DNA of 64,000 bases, taken from positions 2,877,347 to 2,941,346 of the forward strand of contig CBDFKF010000004.1 of assembly GCA_965248765.1 (NCBI GenBank), written 5' to 3'. Shown here piece by piece: positions 1 to 9,369 of the stretch (positions are counted from its first letter, which is position 1; the number at the start of each line of letters is the position of its first letter). A program made the translations under genes and the position numbers. The notes beneath the pieces were generated by a model. That model was not told the origin of the DNA, did not search any database, and was given only the letters and a program-made list of their open reading frames with translations. The DNA is from CBDFKF01 sp965248765 (GTDB lineage Bacteria; Pseudomonadota; Alphaproteobacteria; VGEJ01).

Positions 1-370
1 CTTGGTCGACATCACGAATTCGATAAACAGAGCGACCTCCGTCGACGATACGATAGAAAACCGTCGCTTCTAGCTGTACTTCGACATTGTCCTTCGTAAT
101 CACCGAGATGCGGAACTCCGGCAACTGCCGTTCCAGAATAGAGAGCTTATGGGCTACCACGTCTAGGAACGGAATCAAGAAGTTCAATCCGGCGTTCTGT
201 GTGCGCCTATATTTTCCAAATCGCTTCACGATAAATTCTTGACTCTGCGGAACAATTTTTATGCCTCTAAAGATAACAAGTAGGGCAAACAGCGGCAAAA
301 GTATGGCGATGATGTTAGAGAGTCCAAATTGGACAGCTGCGGTGAGTTCAGCGTCCACCGTCATCTCCAT
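1..370 (-). CDS. SPFH/Band 7 (stomatin-like) protein, 3' end outside window
   Basis: My own reverse-strand reading from an ATG at 370 is open to the window edge (123 codons). It starts with a short lead, then one hydrophobic segment (NIIAILLPLFALLVIF, about residues 19-34), then the SPFH opening: VPQSQEFIVKRFGKY, GLNFLIPFLD, and the strand pair ITKDNVEVQLEATVFYRI. This is the family pattern of membrane-anchored stomatin/prohibitin-like scaffolds (compare QmcA). A second in-frame ATG lies two codons downstream at 364. The stretch is clearly richer in A/T than the genes that follow, with less GC at third positions, which may mean acquisition from elsewhere. A companion NfeD-type gene would be expected beyond the window, but cannot be seen. 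Confidence 0.85.
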   Translation of the reverse strand, partial: MEMTVDAELTAAVQFGLSNIIAILLPLFALLVIFRGIKIVPQSQEFIVKRFGKYRRTQNAGLNFLIPFLDVVAHKLSILERQLPEFRISVITKDNVEVQLEATVFYRIVDGGRSVYRIRDVDQ

Positions 371-596
371 TAATGTTGGGCAACGATTCAGGGACCAAAG
401 TGTTGGCCACCCAGTAGGCCGTCAACAGGCATGGCTCACAGACACTTGTTCTTGTAGCACGCGCGCCCCTCCGAGCGTTACAGGTATCCGTGTTCGTCTA
501 TTGACCGGTAATTCGGTGAAGAACGGCGCCGATGGTATTGCCGGAGCGTCCGCTCGCGCCGAAGAGCAACCGTAGTAGAAGCGACTGCCGCGACCC

Positions 597-2420
597 TTAT
601 TCGACGGTGACGGACTTGGCGAGATTGCGCGGCTGATCGACGTCGGTGCCCTTGAGCACCGCGGTGTGGTAGGCCAACAGCTGCACCGGGATCGCGTACA
701 GGATCGGGGCGACGAACGGGTGCACCGACGGCAGCTCGATCGAGGCCCGCGCCAGCTCGCCGAGTGCGGCGATACCCGGGCCATCGGACAGGAAAATGAC
801 GCGGGCGCCGCGGGCGATTACCTCTTCCATGTTGGAAGCGGTCTTCTCGAACAGCTCGTCGGACGGCGCGATGACGATCACCGGCACGGTCTCGTCGATC
901 AGGGCGATCGGCCCGTGCTTGAGCTCGCCGGCAGCGAACCCCTCGGCGTGGATATACGAGATCTCCTTGAGCTTCAGCGCCCCTTCCAGCGCTACCGGGT
1001 AGTTGGCGCCGCGGCTGATATAGAGCACGTCCTGCGCATCGGCGAGCTCGTGGGAGAGCGATTGCAGCGCCTCGTCGTGGTTGAGCACCTCGGCGGCACG
1101 GGACGGGACCTCGGTGATTGCGCTCGAGAGTTCCTGCTCTACCTCGCGTGAGATGGCGCTCCGCGCGCGCGCGGTAGCGATGACGATACAGGCCAGCGTC
1201 ACCAGTTGGCAGGTGAAGGCCTTGGTCGAGGCGACGCCGATCTCCGGCCCGGCGTGGGTCTGGAAAACGATGTCGGCCTCGCGGTCCATCGTGCTCTCCG
1301 GCACGTTGACGATCCCGGCGATGTGTTGGCCGTTCTCGCGACAGAAGCGCAGGGCCGCGAGCGTATCGGCGGTCTCGCCGGACTGGGAGATGAACAGCGC
1401 TAACCCGCCCTCGTTCATCGGCGCGCCGCGATAGCGGAACTCCGAGGCGATATCGATATCGACCGGCAGCTTGGCGATTTGCTCGAACCAGTACTTGGCC
1501 ACCATCGCGGCGTAGAAAGAGGTGCCGCAGGCGACGAGCGTGATGCGGCTCACGGTGCCCAGATCGAACGGCAGGTCGGGCAGGTGGATCGAGCGGTCGA
1601 CCGGGTTGAAGAAGGTGTTCAGCGTCTCGCCGATCACCGTCGGCTGCTCGTGGATCTCCTTGGCCATGAAGTGGCGGTAGTTGCCCTTGCCGATCAGCGC
1701 GCCCGAGAGCGCGGTGGTGCGGATCGCGCGTTTGACGACATCGCCGGCGGCGTCGTGGACGACGGCACCTTCGCGCGTCATCACCGCCCAGTCGCCGTCC
1801 TCGAGGTAGGAGATGCGATCGCTGAGCGGTGCGAGCGCCAGCGCATCGGAGCCGAGGTACATCCCGCCCTCACCCCAGCCGATGCAGAGTGGGCTGCCGC
1901 GGCGCGCGCCGATCATGAGGTCGTGCTCGCCGGCGAAGACGATACCGAGCGCAAATGCCCCTTCCAGCCGCGCGAGGGCGGTGGCGGTGGCGGCCTCGGG
2001 CGCGAGGCCGCGGTCGAGGTGATCGTGGATCAGATGGACGATGACCTCGGTGTCGGTCTCGGTTTCGAAGGCACGCCCGCGCTCCTCCAGCTCGTGGCGC
2101 AGCTCACGGAAGTTTTCGATAATGCCGTTGTGGACCACCGCGACCCGGTCGGTCGCATGCGGATGAGCATTGCGTTCGCTCGGCACGCCGTGGGTCGCCC
2201 AGCGGGTGTGGCCGATGCCGACGTCGCCGGCCAGTGGTTCGCTGGCGAGCGCCGTGTCGAGGTTGATGAGCTTGCCTTCTGCCCGGCGGCGCTCGATCGA
2301 GCCGTTGACCAGCGTGGCGATGCCCGCCGAGTCATAGCCGCGGTACTCGAGCCGCTTGAGGCCGCCCAGCAGGACCTGCGCGACTTCCGTGGTACCGAGC
2401 GCTCCGATGATGCCGCACAT
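597..2420 (-). CDS. glmS: Glutamine--fructose-6-phosphate aminotransferase (isomerizing)
   Basis: Makes glucosamine-6-phosphate from fructose-6-phosphate and glutamine, the first committed step to UDP-GlcNAc, in the cytoplasm. The 607-residue protein begins MCGIIGALG, so Cys2, the glutaminase nucleophile, is exposed after Met removal. The N-terminal class II glutamine amidotransferase domain (about 2-215) carries GHTRWATHG and HNGIIEN. Two SIS sugar-isomerase domains follow, with CGTSFYAAM and SQSGETADT in the first. The C-terminus LAKSVTVE is the family ending. Length is normal. It lies three bases downstream of glmU in the same direction, so the two consecutive pathway enzymes are almost certainly co-transcribed as glmU-glmS. 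Confidence 0.98.
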   Translation of the reverse strand: MCGIIGALGTTEVAQVLLGGLKRLEYRGYDSAGIATLVNGSIERRRAEGKLINLDTALASEPLAGDVGIGHTRWATHGVPSERNAHPHATDRVAVVHNGIIENFRELRHELEERGRAFETETDTEVIVHLIHDHLDRGLAPEAATATALARLEGAFALGIVFAGEHDLMIGARRGSPLCIGWGEGGMYLGSDALALAPLSDRISYLEDGDWAVMTREGAVVHDAAGDVVKRAIRTTALSGALIGKGNYRHFMAKEIHEQPTVIGETLNTFFNPVDRSIHLPDLPFDLGTVSRITLVACGTSFYAAMVAKYWFEQIAKLPVDIDIASEFRYRGAPMNEGGLALFISQSGETADTLAALRFCRENGQHIAGIVNVPESTMDREADIVFQTHAGPEIGVASTKAFTCQLVTLACIVIATARARSAISREVEQELSSAITEVPSRAAEVLNHDEALQSLSHELADAQDVLYISRGANYPVALEGALKLKEISYIHAEGFAAGELKHGPIALIDETVPVIVIAPSDELFEKTASNMEEVIARGARVIFLSDGPGIAALGELARASIELPSVHPFVAPILYAIPVQLLAYHTAVLKGTDVDQPRNLAKSVTVE

Positions 2421-2423
2421 GGC

Positions 2424-3779
2424 TCAGCTCGCCTTCCGCCGCGCCTTGGCCGCGCCCTTTCGCGCCCGGTTGCGCGCCGCCCAGCCCTCGATCGCCTCTT
2501 GGGGCGGCCGGCTAAGGCCGAGCGCATCGGCCGGCACGTCTTTGGTGATAACGCTGCCGGCGCCCGTGACCGCGCCGCCGCCGACGCTCACTGGCGCTAC
2601 CAGGGCCGTATTGGTGCCGATGAAGGCGCCGTCGCCGATCTCGGTCCGCGCCTTCGTGAAGCCGTCGTAGTTGCAGGTGATGGTGCCGGCGCCGATGTTG
2701 GCGCTCGCGCCGATGCTGGCATCCCCGAGGTAGCTCAGGTGATTGGCCTTGGCGCCCGCGGCGAGCGTCGTATTCTTGATCTCGACGAAGTTACCGACGT
2801 GGACGCCCTCGCCGAGGTCGGCGCCGGGCCGCAACCGCGCGAACGGACCGATCGTGGCGCCCGCCGCGATGGTCGCGCCTTCGATGTGGGAGAACGCCCG
2901 TATCGTCACCCCATCGGCGATATGCACGCCCTTGCCGAAGACGACGTGTGGCTCGATCACGACGTCGCTGCCGAGCATCGTGTCTGCCGAGAGATAGACC
3001 GTCTCGGGCGCGATCATGGTGGCACCGGCCGCGAGCGCCGCCCGGCGCAGCTCTGCTTGGACGTCGGCCTCGATCGCCGCGAGGTCGGCGCGGGAGTTGA
3101 TGCCCGCAAGCTCGGCGGCTGAGGCCTCGACATAGCCCGCGCCGTGGCCGCGCCGGCGGGCCTCGCCGACGATGTCGGTGAGGTAATACTCGCGCTTGGC
3201 GTTGTCGTTGCTGAGATCGCCAAGGAGATCGGCCAGCACGGACGCGTCGATGGCGATCACGCCGGAATTGCACAGGCCGATGGCACGCTGCTCGGGCGTC
3301 GCATCACGGTACTCGACGATGGCCTTCAGGCCTTCCGCATCGGTGATCAGGCGCCCGTACTCCGCCGGGTCGTCGGGGCGCATGCCGAGCACCACCACCG
3401 CCGGGGCGGAATCTGTCTGGCGCGCGGCGAGCATCGCTTGCAGCGTCTCGGGCCGCAGCCGCGGGGTATCGCCGAACACGACGAGGATATCGCCGGAAAG
3501 ACCCGCGAGTGCGTCAATCGCCGTCATCACCGCATGACCTGTGCCCAGCCGCTCCGTCTGGACCACGGTCGGGAGGGGGGCGACTTCGGCCATCAAGTCC
3601 GGCATGTCGGGGCCCACCACAACGACGATGCGCTCGGGCGAGAGCGCCTGGACGCTGTCGATGACGTAGGCAATCATCGGCCGGCCGGCGATCTCGTGCA
3701 TGACCTTGGGCCGGGTCGAGCGCATCCGTGTCCCCATGCCGGCGGCAAGGACCAGGACGGCGGGCTTGCGCTTTTCCAT
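2424..3779 (-). CDS. glmU: Bifunctional GlcN-1-P acetyltransferase / GlcNAc-1-P uridylyltransferase
   Basis: Catalyses the last two steps of UDP-GlcNAc synthesis for peptidoglycan and lipid A. The frame is open further upstream, but the ATG at 3779 (MEKRKPAVLVLAAG) is chosen because the nucleotidyltransferase fold begins right there; this gives 451 residues, the usual length. The N-terminal domain has LAAGMGTRM and the later GDTPRL. The C-terminal half is a left-handed beta-helix of hexapeptide repeats with GNFVEIKN, NHLSYLGD and GAGTITCNYDG, the acetyl-CoA and sugar binding region. glmS follows after three bases. The 147 bp to the divergent gph should hold both promoters. Confidence 0.97.
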   Translation of the reverse strand: MEKRKPAVLVLAAGMGTRMRSTRPKVMHEIAGRPMIAYVIDSVQALSPERIVVVVGPDMPDLMAEVAPLPTVVQTERLGTGHAVMTAIDALAGLSGDILVVFGDTPRLRPETLQAMLAARQTDSAPAVVVLGMRPDDPAEYGRLITDAEGLKAIVEYRDATPEQRAIGLCNSGVIAIDASVLADLLGDLSNDNAKREYYLTDIVGEARRRGHGAGYVEASAAELAGINSRADLAAIEADVQAELRRAALAAGATMIAPETVYLSADTMLGSDVVIEPHVVFGKGVHIADGVTIRAFSHIEGATIAAGATIGPFARLRPGADLGEGVHVGNFVEIKNTTLAAGAKANHLSYLGDASIGASANIGAGTITCNYDGFTKARTEIGDGAFIGTNTALVAPVSVGGGAVTGAGSVITKDVPADALGLSRPPQEAIEGWAARNRARKGAAKARRKAS

Positions 3780-3926
3780 CGGCCGGTGGCTTCTGCGATA
3801 GAGGACCCGTCGAATCGGCACCCCTGCCGATCGGCGGCTGACCTTGCCACAAGGCCCGCAAGCGGCCAAGTGATTGCTGCTACACTTTATGTTTCAGCTT
3901 GTTTCAGGCTCGCGTGCCAAAGGCGC

Positions 3927-4589
3927 ATGTCGCGAACCGTCATCTTTGACCTCGACGGGACGCTCGTCGATACAGCGCCAGATCTCTGCGCGGCGCTGAA
4001 TGCCGTTCTGACGGCGGCTGGACGGCCCGAGCTAGCCGTCGAGGACGTGCGCTCCCTGATGGGCGAGGGCGCTGTGGCACTTATCCGGCGCGGCTTCGAG
4101 GTCACGGGCGCTGCTCTCGGCGAGGCGGGGCTTCCTGCTGCCCGATCCGCCTTCCTCGATCACTACGGCGCGAATTTGGCCCGCGAGAGCCGGCCATTTC
4201 CTGGGGCGCTGGATGCGCTGGCGGCCCTCTCGGCGACCGCGTGTCGCCTGGGTGTCTGCACCAACAAGCCCGAGGCGTTGAGCCGCCGGCTGCTCAAGGC
4301 AACTGCGCTGGATCGCTATTTTGGCGCCGTGCTCGGCGGCGATAGTCTGGCCGTCCGCAAACCCGACCCCCTGCACCTGTGCGCCACGATTGAGGCGGTC
4401 GGGGGCGATGCGGCCGATGCTGTGATGGTGGGGGACAGCGCAGTGGATGTCGCGACCGCGCGCAACGCCGCCATCCCGGTGATCGTTGCCGCGTACGGCT
4501 ATGCCGGTGTGCCGGCGCTCTCACTAGGCGGGGATGCCGTCATCGAATCGCTCGATGCGTTGCCGGCGACGCTCGCGCGGCTCCGCTGA
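3927..4589 (+). CDS. gph: Phosphoglycolate phosphatase, HAD superfamily
   Basis: A 220-residue HAD hydrolase starting at ATG 3927 (MSRTVIFDLDGTLVDTAPD). The DxDxT nucleophile motif is DLDGT (residues 8-12), motif II is CTNK, motif III lysine is in RKPDP, and motif IV is MVGDSAVD. The cap-1 insertion and overall length fit the Gph/PGP subfamily, which hydrolyses 2-phosphoglycolate formed by RuBisCO or by DNA repair. HAD substrate assignment from sequence alone is uncertain, so a related sugar-phosphate phosphatase is possible. It is divergent from glmU and followed by a weak hairpin with a T run. Confidence 0.85.
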   Translation: MSRTVIFDLDGTLVDTAPDLCAALNAVLTAAGRPELAVEDVRSLMGEGAVALIRRGFEVTGAALGEAGLPAARSAFLDHYGANLARESRPFPGALDALAALSATACRLGVCTNKPEALSRRLLKATALDRYFGAVLGGDSLAVRKPDPLHLCATIEAVGGDAADAVMVGDSAVDVATARNAAIPVIVAAYGYAGVPALSLGGDAVIESLDALPATLARLR

Positions 4590-4594
4590 TATCA

Positions 4595-4615
4595 GCGCCA
4601 CCTAGGGCGTTTTTG
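4595..4615 (+). terminator. Weak Rho-independent terminator after gph
   Basis: A short stem (CGCC / GGCG with a six-base loop, extendable by one G-T pair) six bases after the gph stop is followed directly by TTTTT. The stem is short, so strength is doubtful. Confidence 0.35.
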
Positions 4616-4711
4616 CCCCCGCGCTAGGGAATAACCCTATTGGCGCTGGCTCGGCTGGCGCGGATTCTGCCGCCAGACCCGAAATGGGCCTATCCGACGC
4701 GAGGAGCTGAA

Positions 4712-6247
4712 ATGGATTTCCATCCTTGGTCCGCGAGCGCCGACAGCCATTCTCCGAACGCCGCCGCCATGGAGAATCGAAAACGCGGCGTATACGGTGG
4801 CCTTGTCACCACGACAAAAGCGGTCGCAACCGCCTGCGGACACGCGATGGTTGTAGCGGTCGGCAGCGGTGAGCGAGCGGCGGAGAGCCCCCTCGCCGAA
4901 CCGGCGTGGCCGGAATACGGCCCCCTCCCGCGGATCGAAACGGAATCGATGCAGCTGGTCCCCATTGGCGAGCTCGTTTCGAGCTCGCAACAACCGGCTG
5001 ACGCCGGGTCCACGGTCGCCATGGTGGCTCTCGATGCGGTCGAGGTCGGCTCGCGCAGACGCCGGCTTGACCCCCGCCGGGTCGAGGAGCTCGCCGGTTC
5101 CATGCAGGAGCTCGGGCTGAGACAACCGATCACGGTCCACGCCCGTGGCGCCAAACATGACCTCGTGGCCGGCGCACACCGCCTGGCTGCGGCCAAACAG
5201 CTGGGTTGGCAAGAGATCGCATGCCTGGCTGTCACCCTTGGCGAGCTTGATCGCCAGCTCTGGGAGATCGACGAGAACCTCGTGCGTGCTGAGCTCACCG
5301 AGCTCGAACGAGCCGATCATCTCAAGCGGCGCAAAGAGCTGTTCGATGCCAAGGGCGGAAAAAGAATCTCCACCCCGGGTGGCGAGCAGAAAGTGGGCTT
5401 CGATCGGGATGCTGCTGACAAAACGGGCATGTCCAAACAGGCGATCAACCGCTCGCGCAACCGCGCCGAGAAGATAGCGCTGGACGTGCAAGCACGGATT
5501 AAGAAACTGCCGGCGGCCGATAGTGGCGTCGAGCTCGACGCGCTCGCGAGCCTGTCCCATAACGAGCAGCGCCAAGCGATCGACCGCGTGGCGACGGGTG
5601 CTTCCGCGAACTTCCGCGCTGCCAAGGCGTCGCTGAAGGGTGGTGAGGCGGGCGTGACTGGGGCCCAGGTTGAGAAAGAGCTCCGTAACCTCAAAAAGAC
5701 CTGGGTTCACGCCTCGACGCGGGCGCGAGAGCAATTCATCAGCTTTCTGATTGAGGACTACGCCAAAGGCGGCACATGGCCCGGAATCACGCGACCGGCT
5801 CCCGTAGCGGTCGTCGAGAAGCCGCACGGAGGCGAATCGACGCCTGCGGCCCACGCCCCGGCGGCGGAAGGTCACTCCGGGCCTCAGGTTTGCGCCAGAC
5901 CTGACGAGGGCGCCCGGCATCTGGGTGCATCGCCCCGCTATGCTGGCGGCCGGCAATATGCGGCACAATGTTGGTGGGGCGTACCGAAGCGCTACGGTGA
6001 GGGCGTTGCTAATACGGCCAAACCCGGCGCGCGCGGCGGCGCGGGCCCTTGTGCCGCATCACTGGCGTGTGCGTGCCTGCGAGGCAATTCGGCGCCGCGA
6101 CCTCGTGGCGGTGCCGCCGCTCTCGGCCGAGGCCAGGGGCGAGGTCATGGCCCTTTATCAGGACGACATCCGGCGGCTCGAGGACCTCATCGAACGCGAC
6201 CTGTCCCATTGGCTCGCGCCGCCAACCGCCACCTGAGGCGCCAATAG
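4712..6247 (+). CDS. ParB/RepB-like DNA-binding protein with aberrant C-terminal read-through
   Basis: The start at 4712 is chosen for the GAGGAG motif five bases upstream; the frame is open to 4640. Residues about 100-200 form a ParB N-terminal domain: VALDAVEVGSRRRRLDPRRV, LRQPITV, the LVAGAHRLAAAKQLGW box and ENLVRAELTELERADHL. A helical region with MSKQAINRSRNRAEKI (helix-turn-helix-like) follows, and a probable natural end near TRAREQFISFLIEDYAKGG, around base 5780. From about 5940 to 6247 the frame is a Gly/Ala/Arg-rich out-of-frame reading of a sulfotransferase remnant, so these last 100 or so residues are probably not a real domain. No ParA partner or parS sites are visible. It is more likely a plasmid/ICE-type ParB homolog than the chromosomal Spo0J. 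Confidence 0.7.
   Translation: MDFHPWSASADSHSPNAAAMENRKRGVYGGLVTTTKAVATACGHAMVVAVGSGERAAESPLAEPAWPEYGPLPRIETESMQLVPIGELVSSSQQPADAGSTVAMVALDAVEVGSRRRRLDPRRVEELAGSMQELGLRQPITVHARGAKHDLVAGAHRLAAAKQLGWQEIACLAVTLGELDRQLWEIDENLVRAELTELERADHLKRRKELFDAKGGKRISTPGGEQKVGFDRDAADKTGMSKQAINRSRNRAEKIALDVQARIKKLPAADSGVELDALASLSHNEQRQAIDRVATGASANFRAAKASLKGGEAGVTGAQVEKELRNLKKTWVHASTRAREQFISFLIEDYAKGGTWPGITRPAPVAVVEKPHGGESTPAAHAPAAEGHSGPQVCARPDEGARHLGASPRYAGGRQYAAQCWWGVPKRYGEGVANTAKPGARGGAGPCAASLACACLRGNSAPRPRGGAAALGRGQGRGHGPLSGRHPAARGPHRTRPVPLARAANRHLRRQ
5925..6236 (+). pseudogene. C-terminal remnant of a sulfotransferase-family gene
   Basis: In the third frame, overlapping the tail of the ParB-like ORF, the reading (RHNVGGAYRS, LIRPNPARAAARALVPHHW, PPLSAEARGEVMALYQDD, then DIRRLEDLIERDLSHWL before TGA) matches the C-terminal end of the sulfotransferase domain family, where LxxLIGRDLSxWL is the usual ending. 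The PAPS-binding 5'-PSB loop and the whole N-terminal two thirds are absent; upstream bases belong to the ParB-like gene. I read this as the stump of a gene cut by insertion or recombination. Coordinates mark the first Met to the stop; homology is clearest from about 5945. Confidence 0.6.
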
Positions 6248-6313
6248 CCCTGCGATTTCTTGACACGTCCCACCACCAGTTCCCTAATGCCCGATCGCCC
6301 GGTGCGCCACAAC

Positions 6314-6388
6314 GGGCCGGTAGCTCAGCGGTAGAGCGCCCGTTTCACATGCGGGAGGTCGCTGGTTCAATCCCAGCCCGGCCCACCA
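6314..6388 (+). tRNA. tRNA-Val (anticodon CAC)
   Basis: A full cloverleaf can be drawn. The acceptor GGGCCGG (6314-6320) pairs perfectly with CCGGCCC (6378-6384), followed by encoded ACCA. The D arm is GCTC-AGCGGTA-GAGC. The anticodon stem CCCGT/GCGGG closes the loop TTCACAT with anticodon CAC (valine, GUG codons). The TPsiC arm is GCTGG-TTCAATC-CCAGC. It sits 77 bases after the sulfotransferase remnant. tRNA genes are frequent integration sites, but I find no displaced copy of its 3' end in the window. Confidence 0.95.
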
Positions 6389-6524
6389 CCTCAGTGCGGA
6401 AGAAGCCGATTGGGACGATAGCTGTCACGATGGCCATGGCAACGACGGAATCAGTGTCCTGATCCGCCAGAGCGCTGACATGATCGCCGATCAGGAGCCC
6501 GTCAGAGACACAGCTCTGGCCGTT

Positions 6525-6938
6525 CTAGCCAGGTTGCTTCTCGAATCTTCGAACGGGCGCCAAGTCAGACTCGAGCCAATGCTGTTGCGAGCGCGACCAC
6601 ACATGCATTTTTGGGACCAGCTCACTGCGCTGACGAACGCTGCCCACCCGGATGCCATGTACTTTTGGACCCTCACCGACTGAGGCAGCAAAGATCGGTG
6701 TGCCACACTCGGGGCAGAAGGCTTGTTGGCGTTGCGCTCCACTCTCTGCCGTCTTGACGTAGATCTTCACGTCACCGGCGAGAAGTCTGAAGGTGTCCTC
6801 GCGCGAAAATGCGACCGTGCGAAAGGCAGAGCCCGATAGCGTCTGGCAGTCGGTGCAGTGGCAGATCACAACCCTTTCGGGGTCGATTTCCGCCTCGTAT
6901 TTGATGTAGCCGCAGTGGCATTCACCGTCGATCTTCAT
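6525..6938 (-). CDS. GFA-family (glutathione-dependent formaldehyde-activating-like) zinc protein
   Basis: A 137-residue protein from ATG 6938 (MKIDGECHCGYIKYEAE); twenty more in-frame codons upstream are not family-like. The zinc-ligand pattern of the GFA/CENP-V fold is complete: CHC near the N-terminus, CHCTDC with QTLSGSAF in the middle, and FCPECGTPIF around residue 75. The family includes the formaldehyde-glutathione adduct enzyme Gfa, but most members of this short type have no proven reaction, so only the fold is named. It lies alone on the minus strand beside the tRNA, with no operon partner. Confidence 0.85.
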   Translation of the reverse strand: MKIDGECHCGYIKYEAEIDPERVVICHCTDCQTLSGSAFRTVAFSREDTFRLLAGDVKIYVKTAESGAQRQQAFCPECGTPIFAASVGEGPKVHGIRVGSVRQRSELVPKMHVWSRSQQHWLESDLAPVRRFEKQPG

Positions 6939-7046
6939 GACCCTAACCCCTGCACATCGCTCCTTGCTCAGTGTGCAAGTTCGGGTCGGCACCGGCAAGC
7001 TCGGCTCTGGGAGGCCAGAGCAGCGGGTTGCCGCGCCGCACGACTG

Positions 7047-7241
7047 TCAGAGGCCGTCGGCAAGCCCGGGCTGGTCGATGAATCGGTTGCGCGTGCCCTG
7101 AAGGGCCTTGATGGTGCCGTTGCGCCACCGCTTGCGGGCGGCGAGCGCCTCGTTCTTGCGGCGGAATAGAGTGCGGCCGGGCTTTGTGCCTCGGCTAACT
7201 CCGCTAGGATCGTGCTCCTGAGACACGCGCGGGTACGGCAT
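7047..7241 (-). CDS. Small basic hypothetical protein (64 aa)
   Basis: This short frame from ATG 7241 to TGA 7047 has strong G/C bias at third codon positions, like the surrounding real genes. That supports coding even though I cannot assign a family. The product is hydrophilic and strongly basic (for example NEALAARKRWRNGTIKAL) with no membrane segment, signal peptide or Cys cluster. It lies alone between the GFA-type gene and the divergent DUF1194 gene. The upstream AGAAGA could be a weak ribosome site. The alternative is a chance ORF in GC-rich DNA. Confidence 0.45.
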   Translation of the reverse strand: MPYPRVSQEHDPSGVSRGTKPGRTLFRRKNEALAARKRWRNGTIKALQGTRNRFIDQPGLADGL

Positions 7242-7367
7242 CGCAATCTTCTGTTTTTCGGCTAGTTAGGCTTCCCGGGTCGCTACTGCGTCCGTGTGGC
7301 CAGGCCGCGTGGCCGGCGACATGATGCAGAGTCGTTCGGCAGAAAGCCCGCAACCGCCGTGGTGCCC

Positions 7368-8165
7368 ATGGTCCGCATTCTCCGCGCCGCCGTCCTTGGC
7401 ATCGCGCTGAGCCTCGGTGCATCGATGAGCCAGGCAAGGCCCGTCGACCTTGAGCTCATCCTCGCCGTCGATGCTTCGCTCAGCGTCAGCTTTGATGAAT
7501 ACCTCCACCAGATGCGGGGCCTTGCAACCGCGTTGCGCAGCCCCGAGGTGATCACCGCGCTTGAGCGCACGGGGGATGCCGGCATCGCCGTCACCGTGGT
7601 GCAATGGTCCTCGGCCGATCTGCAGGAGATGATGTTGGGTTGGACTCATATCGCCGATGGAGCCGCGGCACGCGCATTAGCCAAGCGGATCGAGACGATG
7701 CCGCGGACGATGCTGATGGGCAACACCGCGATTGGTGCGCTCATTCATGCGGCGCTGCCGATGTTCCACGACAACGGCTTTGAGGGTGCCCGGCGGACCA
7801 TCGACATCTCAGGCGACGGCCGCAGCAACGAGGGCCCGCACACCGAGACCGCTCGGGATCGCGCCATCGCTGAGGGCGTCACCATCAATGGGCTGGCTAT
7901 CCTCAACCAGGACCCGCGGCTTGACATCTATTACCGCGAGAGCGTCGTCGGCGGGCCGGCGGCGTTCGTGATGTCAGCTAACGACTACCACGACTTCGGC
8001 CGCGCCATGATGACCAAACTGATCAGCGAGATCGGCGGACTGCCGCTTGCTCGCCGCAGCGATCCGCTGGCGATCGCGCACACCGATCGGGCGCTAAGAG
8101 AGAGCGTGCGGCGAACTTCAAAGACCACGGGTAGGGGGACAGCAGATCCTGTGCCGCAGCCGTGA
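7368..8165 (+). CDS. DUF1194 family secreted VWA-like protein
   Basis: The start at ATG 7368 is chosen because a signal peptide begins there (VRILRAAVLGIALSLGASMSQA, cleavage near residue 23). The mature part opens VDLELILAVDASLSVSFDEY, where DASLS is a MIDAS-like D-x-S-x-S metal site of the von Willebrand factor A fold. The later DISGDGRSN supplies a further conserved acidic loop. The 265-residue length and the NGLAILN motif fit DUF1194, an alphaproteobacterial family of unknown role, probably periplasmic metal-dependent protein binding. It is monocistronic; the neighbour downstream converges on it. Confidence 0.85.
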   Translation: MVRILRAAVLGIALSLGASMSQARPVDLELILAVDASLSVSFDEYLHQMRGLATALRSPEVITALERTGDAGIAVTVVQWSSADLQEMMLGWTHIADGAAARALAKRIETMPRTMLMGNTAIGALIHAALPMFHDNGFEGARRTIDISGDGRSNEGPHTETARDRAIAEGVTINGLAILNQDPRLDIYYRESVVGGPAAFVMSANDYHDFGRAMMTKLISEIGGLPLARRSDPLAIAHTDRALRESVRRTSKTTGRGTADPVPQP

Positions 8166-8174
8166 TCCACGAAG

Positions 8175-8202
8175 AAAAGGCCCCGGCTGTGAGGCCGGGG
8201 CC
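8175..8202 (-). terminator. Rho-independent terminator of the dpp-type operon
   Basis: A perfect 9-bp stem, GGCCCCGGC (8179-8187) with GCCGGGGCC (8194-8202) around the loop TGTGAG. Read on the minus strand it is followed by TTTTCTTC, so it terminates the ABC transporter operon that ends at 8338. The convergent DUF1194 gene stops 13 bases before the stem and may use it too. Confidence 0.75.
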
Positions 8203-8337
8203 GCTGGTCCACGATCAGGGAGAGATATCTTCGGGACCCATTGCCCCGTTGTGGTCGGCGACGGGCCGAAGGCCGCGGCCAGTATCAGGTTGTACGGTCG
8301 CAGCCAGCACGCGGTTCAGTCGGAGTGCTGCTGACGG

Positions 8338-9365
<1,028 letters not shown>

Positions 9366-9369
<4 letters not shown>

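Noticed and set aside
261..575. 104-residue plus-strand ORF at the left edge
   Set aside because: Overlaps the stomatin-like gene on the other strand and has no recognisable content.
1479..3122. 547-residue plus-strand ORF opposite glmS and glmU
   Set aside because: Exact antiframe of two certain genes, rich in Arg/Ala/Gly/Asp with no motif; a product of GC-rich codons.
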